Assembly: GCA_021234155.1 (NCBI GenBank)
Contig: JAJEKV010000014.1
Coordinates: 7,085,563-7,149,562, forward strand
DNA from: Isoetes taiwanensis
Lineage: Eukaryota > Streptophyta > Lycopodiopsida > Isoetales > Isoetaceae
Direction of reading: 5' to 3'
Length of the DNA: 64,000 nt
The notes under the pieces were generated by a model. That model was not told where the DNA came from. It saw only the letters and a program-made list of their open reading frames with translations, and searched no databases. This document shows positions 57,762 to 64,000 of this stretch, in pieces. A program made the translations under genes and the position numbers. Position 1 is the first letter of the stretch. Each line of letters begins with the position of its first letter.

Positions 57762-59086
57762 ATGAGGTCTAGAAACACAGTGATTAGGGTAACCCGTGAA
57801 CGTTTTAGTGATTGGATTAAAAAAAAATTGTCCTCTGCTATTTCTTCCTCTGGTGTTCAAGGAACTATTGAGTTGACGATTCATGAAAATAAAAGAAATA
57901 TTGGTTTCTTATTGGGTGAGCTTCTAGCACGTGAGGCTCAACTTGATTTTCCATTACCACCAGTAGAGGTGTTCTATGAAGCTGAGGTATATAGAGACAC
58001 CCTTAATTAAGGCTTCAAGATATCATGTGGTAGAAATTGATCATGACCTTCATAAGAAGTGCATTGGTACTTTGATGTCATTTAGAATTGTGGGCCAGTA
58101 TACTGGTGTTTATTTGGATGTTAGGAAGCTTGGATACTGGTTAATAGGTCATCTTCGCAGAATGACTTCCTGGTTATTGCACATTGAAAATGTTGAATAA
58201 AAACATTCTCTTGATTGTTTTTGATAGGGGTTATGGTAGAGCCTATGCTCATCATGATCGTGGCTATTATAATGTTATTGCTGCTGGCTTGGTACTTTCT
58301 TTTCACAGGACTAATCTTATGGATAGCTCCATTTCAGATCACAACCCACAATGGTTTTCTTCTTTGCTGTCATATAATAGAAGACTTACTAAAATATTTT
58401 TCAAGCTCAATACCAGTTACTTGAAGAATGAAGAGTTTAAAACGGGTTGTAAAGATGTGTGGTCACAGGCATTCTCTCCATTGAGGGGGATGTCAGGAGT
58501 AGGAGCTGTTATGGCGGCAGTCAAATCTTTTGATAAGGAATGGGGTCATCACAAAGTGCTAGATGCTAGAGGTAAATTGATAGCCTTATATCAGGAGTTA
58601 CAAATATGCAGAGCTCAAGCTCCTTCTTTTGGCATTAGAGAGAAACAGGTCCTGACAGAAATTAAGGAGATTGAGATTCAGCAGGTGACTAGAGCTAAGC
58701 TAAAAACTGGTTTACAATGGTTCACGTCTGGTGATAGGTGTTCACACTTCCTTTTTAGGGTGGCTAAAAGGAGGAGGATGGCAACTTCTATTAATTCTCT
58801 CATTCTCCCAGATGGCTCGGAAGCCTCTGACCCGGTGCAACTAAAGCAATATCTTCATAATCCTTTTGTAGCATTCTTTGCTCGACAGCGCTTGCCTTTT
58901 CAGGAGGAATTGCAATGCCTTATGTTGATTGAAGTGCATTCTATTATTTCAGCAGAGCAACATTCACTTTTGGAGACAAATATCACTAGGGATGACCTTG
59001 ATATAGCGGCCCACCTATTGAAGAAAGGAAAATGTCCAGATCTTGATGGTTTTCTAGTAGAATTTTTCCAAGAGTATTGGAACTGA
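57762..59086 (+). mobile_element. Plant L1-type LINE fragment
   Basis: 57762-58195 carries broken unrecognised coding segments. From 58184 a 300-codon frame reads DSSISDHNPQWFSSLLSYNR (end of the APE endonuclease), FKLNTSYLKNEEFKTGCKDV, LQWFTSGDRCSHFLFRVAKR (linker typical of plant L1 ORF2), DLDIAAHLLKKGKCPDLDGF and LVEFFQEYWN (start of the reverse transcriptase). It stops there, just before the opposite-strand LINE tail at about 59136. Dead. Confidence 0.75.
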
Positions 59087-59204
59087 ATTGGAGATGATAT
59101 ATATAATGCGAAGAAAATATGTGAAGAAAAAAATAGACTAGAATAGAATAGAATAGAATAGAATAGAATAGAATAAAATAGAATAGAATAGAATAGAATA
59201 TGTT

Positions 59205-59315
59205 TTTATCATCCACAAAGACCAATTGGCCTATAGGATCCAAAAGAGAGCGCAACAGACTTATTACTGTCTGGGTAAAAAAAACCTCACCCTGAAAGGT
59301 TTTCAAGCGAAAAAT
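59205..59315 (-). other. Structured 3' tail of LINE copy 3
   Basis: Minus strand. Hairpin 1: AAAACCT (59303-59297) with AGGTTTT (59287-59281). Hairpin 2: ATCC (59239-59236) with GGAT (59214-59211), enclosing AGGCC / GGTCT around AATT. Relative to copies 1 and 2, one pair in each hairpin is changed on both sides. GATAAAAACATATTC and (TATTC)n follow. Confidence 0.65.
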
Positions 59316-59349
59316 CATAGCAATAATAAGAGTGATATCAAACTGTGCA

Positions 59350-59461
59350 CACATATACATTTCGTGTAACACATATATAAGTCATTGTACAAATATACAT
59401 TTTGTGTAATACATATGCAAGTCACTGTAGAAATATACATTTCGTGTAACACATATGCAAG
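59350..59461 (-). repeat. 41-bp tandem repeat (three units) in LINE copy 3
   Basis: atatacatttcgtgtaacac recurs every 41 bases or so (about 59352, 59393 and 59433); two more units sit at 59729-59785. The minus strand would encode repeats like CITRNVYFYSD at the LINE C-terminus. Confidence 0.75.
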
Positions 59462-59462
59462 A

Positions 59463-60050
59463 CAGGCGAGTGTTCGGGGACATAGCTGATCCCATGCATC
59501 CATGACCTTGTGGAGGTACGATTCCAGCATCCGTATCGAAGTCATGCTTAGGATCACATGTAACGACTGGCCAGGCCTGACCGACTCAGCATAGCATGCC
59601 CGGATTCGATCATACGCCAGAAAACCCTGGAGGGTATGGCATTCATCTTCAACGGCTGCCATTTGGCAGCATCGACAAAGCCTGTCCTGTCCTAGCTCCC
59701 TAGTCCATTTGCCTGTCACTGTACAAATATACATTTCGTGTAACACATATGCAAATCACTATAGAAATATACATTTCGTGTACAATATATAAGTCAGGCG
59801 AGTGTCCGGGGACATAGCTGATTCCACACATCCATGACTCTGTGGAGGTATGATCCCAACATCCGTATTGAAGTCGTGCTTAGGATCACATGTAGCGGCT
59901 GGCCAGGCCTGACCAACTCAGCATAGCGTGCCCGGATTCGATCATATACTAGACAACCCTCGAGGGTATGGCATTCATCCTCAACGGCTCCCATTTGGCA
60001 GCATCGACAAAGCATGTCATGTCCTAGCTCCCTAGTTCATCTGCCTGTCT
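59463..60050 (-). repeat. 332-bp tandem duplication of the LINE C-terminus
   Basis: caggcgagtgttcggggaca at 59463 recurs at 59795 (caggcgagtgtccggggaca). Both copies include the Cys-His motif region and end at ctagctccctagt-catctgcctgtc. Moderate divergence. Confidence 0.85.
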
Positions 60051-60245
60051 TAATTCGGAGATGGTATGCACCTGTGTGAATCGAGGCAACAAATATGTGC
60101 CTTTGTGTAGGCCGATGGGTGTGTAGGTAGTGTTGTGAGTCCCGTTCCAATATGGGATTTATATGGCACTGGTAATGTGTTGTCTTGACTTGTTGAAGAG
60201 CGCTGGCATCTTAGAGCTTGCTCAGGAAGCAAGCATCAAGGTACT

Positions 60246-62059
60246 GCCTCAACAAGGACGAGGAAAAATAAATCTAGTAATATTTATCAAGAATACTTAC
60301 GAAACAATAAGCAAACCAATTCTAATGCGGAAAGTTTTTCACACACACCATCTTCATAGATCTCAAATCCACAAGACTTGCCTAGGCCCCTTATTGTCTA
60401 CTCCATTGAGGATTTGTCTATATGGATAGGCTTACCCTTATCTAATAATGCCGTCGCGGTCACATTTTCAAACTGAAATAGGATCTATTAGCCACGATCC
60501 TATCACTCGTCTTTCCTCATCAAGTTCTGACTTATTGTCATATGCCTATTCTATGGACGACTCTACAAGGCCCAATCCCGTTGATGACGATATTTCACAG
60601 TTGTTCTCCCTCCTTAATTCAACAAGTTGGGCATTACCTTGCCATCCCATGGCCAAATGCTTTCGATTTATGGGGTCATCAGGCTCATTTGGATAGTCAG
60701 GGATTCCAATGTCCTCAAATTCATTCGATACCTTGTTGCCCTTTTTCCACCTGAAAAGCTAGCATCTTCTTCAACAACATTGTCCAGTTCTTCTTTTCAA
60801 GGATAGTTTCCATCACCAAGACCAAGTATATCAGAAACATAATGCCATCTATGTTGCACTCTCATGTATCTGCATCAATACTAAATATACATGCCATGTC
60901 ATTTTCTTCCACTGTTGCAAGGCTTCCACATCATACCCTATCTTCTTGCCCTCATTTATTATCCACAAACTATGGACATATTTAAGAGACGAATGCAAGT
61001 ATTCCTACTATCTCTCAAGTCCTTAAAAAAAAAAAAGGTATTCCTACTAACTATAAGTTCCTTCGTGTCTTGCCATTTGAATTATCCTTCTAATATCACA
61101 AAAGATGGTTCGTCGCGCAAAACATGTAATTATATGGCCATTTTGCTATGGTTTTCATATGATTGTGGTATTGTATTTGTATGAGGGTATGCTAGTAGTA
61201 TTTATATCTAGTTAGCTTGTCCTCTTGAGCTTTGGTTTGGACATGCATGCCTATATCCATGCCTCACCCGGTCAATCTTAGGTTTCCATGCACATGCTTT
61301 TGCATGGGAGACCGCTATACATCCAGTGAATCTCAAGTTTATATTAACACGCATTTGCATGCAAAGGTCTTTTTTAGCCAGTCAATCTCAATCTTCCATC
61401 CACTTGCATTTGTGATTCCCTTGTTCTATATTATTCCTTTCGTTTTATCCCCCAAGGTTGTTCATGACCCCATGCTTTTTTTGCCATAGGCAACATACAG
61501 AAGATGGAAAAGGCAGGAATTTGAGTAATGCATAGGGCTTTTTCTATTTCTGTAATCAATCATGTAATCTAGTTAGTTGTATTTAGCAATTGAGTGAAAA
61601 AAAAAAAAAGTTAACTCCGCATCAATTATGGTGGTGGTCTAATTGAACATTTGCATTAATACTTTATGGGGTTTCTAGAATTTGCTGGCTCAGGATCCCT
61701 AGTAGAATATATTGGTTAAGTTCCAAGACTCGATTCTAAGATTTGGTTGAGTTTGAATAAGAAGAGAATAGAAAGCCACAACTAGTGGTATGGCTTGCTT
61801 TGTAGCCTTGGTATTTTTCAAACACAACGATATATCGATGGGTCTATACATTCATTATTATTCTTATTATGATTATCCACATTCATTATTATTCTTAAAT
61901 ATGATTGGTAGATAGTATGAATGATTGTATTTCATGTTCTTCTACAAAAAAAATGTTGTTTCTTTTCTAAGTAGCTCTACTGCTCATTTTACTTAAAATG
62001 GAGTTCATCTTTTACAAAACAACTTCGGGGCCGAAAAAGATTTAAACCCATGCCTATGA
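60246..62059. other. No gene recognised
   Basis: AT-rich. The ORF at 60448-60696 (SSSSSDLLSYAYSMDDSTRP) has no recognised similarity. Short A-runs near 61026 and 61597 only. Confidence 0.35.
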
Positions 62060-62275
62060 TATCATAATATATATAAAATTACTTTGGATGCCCCCATGGA
62101 ATAGATATCTATATATTCAAATTGATCTAGGCCATTCATTTGAAAATAGGTGAGGTGGCGAATATATAGCCATTGGATCTCCATGGAGGGCATGCATGGG
62201 CATGCATGGGGGCATGCACCACATCCCCAAGCCATTGGATCAAAAGGGGAGAAGAAATCCTAGCCCTTAAATTTT
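62060..62275 (+). repeat. Dispersed repeat, copy 2
   Basis: Counterpart of 46225-46445, sharing ttactttggatgcccccatg, gaggtggc, gggcatgcatgggggcatgc and atcctagcccttaaat. A further atcctagcccttaact occurs at about 62357. Confidence 0.75.
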
Positions 62276-62624
62276 GTTAGGAAGGTGCAAAGAAGGTGCC
62301 AAAAAGTGGATTTGGTGCAGCAGATTGTAACCGTTAGATCGAAGGGTGAGAATAAATCCTAGCCCTTAACTTTTTATATTAAATTGATATTTTTTTTTTA
62401 AAGAGGTGAGGTGGCACTCTCATTAATAAAAAGTTAGTGAGGTGGCAAAGCATTTATGATTGCACTTTCCAAGAAGCTTCTTTTTTTTAATCGCATTCAA
62501 AGGCACATAACTTGCAGTACAGAGGTTGGATGAAGGTGGGGCATGAACCTTTGAATCCCTCTCGTCGAGAGCTTTCCAATGACTAGTGGTTTGGCATTAT
62601 TCCGTTGCAGTTGGAACCAACGTG

Positions 62625-64000
62625 ATCAGATTCTATGAATCTTCTTAGAATCTTAGAAATTTACGAAATCTATGGTAATTTAAGGGAATCTAGGGGAGTC
62701 TTCATGGGATCTTTAGGAATCTAGAGGAATCCCAACAGAACCTTAGGGAATCTGAAGAATCTCAAGAGAATCTTTAGGATTCTTGGGAGAATCTTTGGGA
62801 ATCTAGGGGAATCCTCATAATATCTCAGGGAAGCTAAGAGAATCTACATAGAATCTTGGGGAATGTAGATGAATCTTGGAATAGTCTTTGAGAATTTAGG
62901 GAATCTCAAGAGAATCTTGAAGATCTATGGGAATCTAGGGGCATCTTCATAGCATCTTAGAGAATCTAGGAGAATCTAAATAGAATCTTGGGGAATCTAT
63001 ATGAATCTTGAGAGAATAGTGGAATGTAGAGGAATCTCGATGGAATCTTTAAGAATCTAGGGGAATCTTGATGAAATCGTGGAGAACCCAAGGAAATCTT
63101 CAAAGGATCTAAGGGAATCTACATAGAATTGTGGAAAATCTAGGTGAATCTTGGGACGATCTTTGAGGATCTATGGGAATCTCGAGAGAATTTATGGAAA
63201 CCTAGGGAATCTTCATAGAATATTTGATAATCTAGGTGAACCTTGATAGGATCTTAGAGAATCTAGGAGAACCTACATAGAATCTTTAAAAATCTAGGGG
63301 AATCTCGATGGAATCTCTTAGATTCTATGGGAATCTTGATGGAATCTCAATCTTCATAGTATCTAAGGGAATCTAAAGGAATCTCAATAAAATCTTTAAG
63401 AATCTAGGGGAATCTTGATGAAATCTTTGAGAAACTAGAGGAATCTTCATAGAATCAAAGGGAATCAAGAGACTATACAAAGAATCATGGAAAATCTAGG
63501 TGAATCTTGGGGCAATCTCTAGGAATCTAGGGGGATTTCGAGAGGATGTAAGGATATCGAAGAGAATCTTCATAGAATATTTGAGAATGTAGGGGAATCT
63601 TCTTATGATCTTAGAGAATCTAGGAGAATCTACATAGAATCTTGGGGAATTTATGTGAATCTTGCGAGAATATTTGGAATCTTGATGGGATCTTTGAGAT
63701 TCTAGAAGAATCTTGATAGAATCTTAGAGAACCTAAAGGAATCTTCATAGAATCTAAGGAAATCTAAAAGAATCTTCATAAAATCTTTGGGAATCTAGGG
63801 GAATCTTGATGAAATCATGGAGAATCTAGAGGAATCTATATAGAATCTTTGGAAATCTAAGGGAATCTTGATGGAATTGTGGAGAATCTAGAGGAATCTG
63901 TATAGAATCTATGGGAATCCAAAATAATCTATATAGAACCATGGGGAATCTGGATGAATCTTGAGGCATCTTTAGGAATGTGGGGGGTCTCAAGAGAATT
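62625..64000 (+). repeat. Degenerate GAATCT-rich satellite, open at the right edge
   Basis: About 1.4 kb built from variants of gaatctaggggaatctt, gatagaatctt and cttcatagaatct, with GAATCT (or AATCT) every 12-16 bases and higher periods near 30 bases. Units are scrambled rather than ordered. No ORF. It continues beyond the window. Confidence 0.9.

Larger units (their letters stand above)
59136..60245 (-). mobile_element. Structured-tail LINE, copy 3, with an internal duplication
   Basis: On the minus strand, from about 60245: a segment matching copy 1's KVKMAHYKEHINPVLARD region, then RELGQDMLCRCCQMGAVEDE and CHTLEGCLVYDRIRARYAEL, repeated as RELGQDRLCRCCQMAAVEDE at 59746-59460. A 41-bp repeat tract, the structured tail (59315-59205) and (TATTC)n (about 59195-59140) follow. 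It abuts the L1-type LINE on the other strand. 5'-truncated and frame-broken. Confidence 0.8.

Overview
The window looks like nuclear DNA of a land plant, most likely a seed-free plant such as a fern. It is about 60% AT, with GT-AG introns, plant-type pentatricopeptide repeat (PLS-PPR) debris, a polyphenol-oxidase fragment, a root-hair-type bHLH gene and a dense, nested load of retrotransposons. The lineage is an inference; no marker here fixes the species.

Layout. 1-8833 (minus): a broken multi-exon gene of an unrecognised family, split by a putative 5.8 kb intron that holds repeats and an RCC1-repeat scrap. 9251-14600: unrecognised ORFs, a decayed L1-type LINE with a 113-bp internal duplication, a Ty3/gypsy RNase H scrap and a PPR pseudogene with a 71-bp duplication. 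15552-22518 (minus): an almost complete, intronless PRP8 (core spliceosome protein, about 2,320 residues) broken by one extra base near 20766. 22795-23994: a 5'-truncated LINE with an unusual structured 3' tail. 26850-27197: an ORF cut by a 10.2-kb Ty1/copia element (27198-37417, both LTRs, 5-bp target duplication). That element contains a 5'-deleted Ty3/gypsy chromovirus (about 27716-34355). 38348-38856: C-terminal fragment of a polyphenol oxidase. 41797-42660: an intact-looking five-exon RSL-class bHLH gene. 43690-46450: foldback hairpins, a lone exon-like ORF and tRNA-derived repeats. 47299-52165: more LINE copies, one carrying a 322-bp MITE whose removal restores the LINE reading frame. 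53710-56005: a decayed MULE transposase followed by half of an FCP1/SCP-like phosphatase. 57762-60245: an L1-type LINE abutting an opposite-strand copy of the structured-tail LINE. 62625-64000: a degenerate satellite that runs off the right edge.

The genes that could be working are the RSL-type bHLH and perhaps PRP8, if its frameshift is a sequence error. No operon-like or pathway cluster is visible; the common thread is transposon nesting. The most distinctive signal is a LINE family seen three times (tails at about 23845-23962, 47424-47541 and 59205-59315). Its 3' end can fold into two hairpins, in which diverged copies show paired base changes, and it ends in short tandem repeats that differ between copies.
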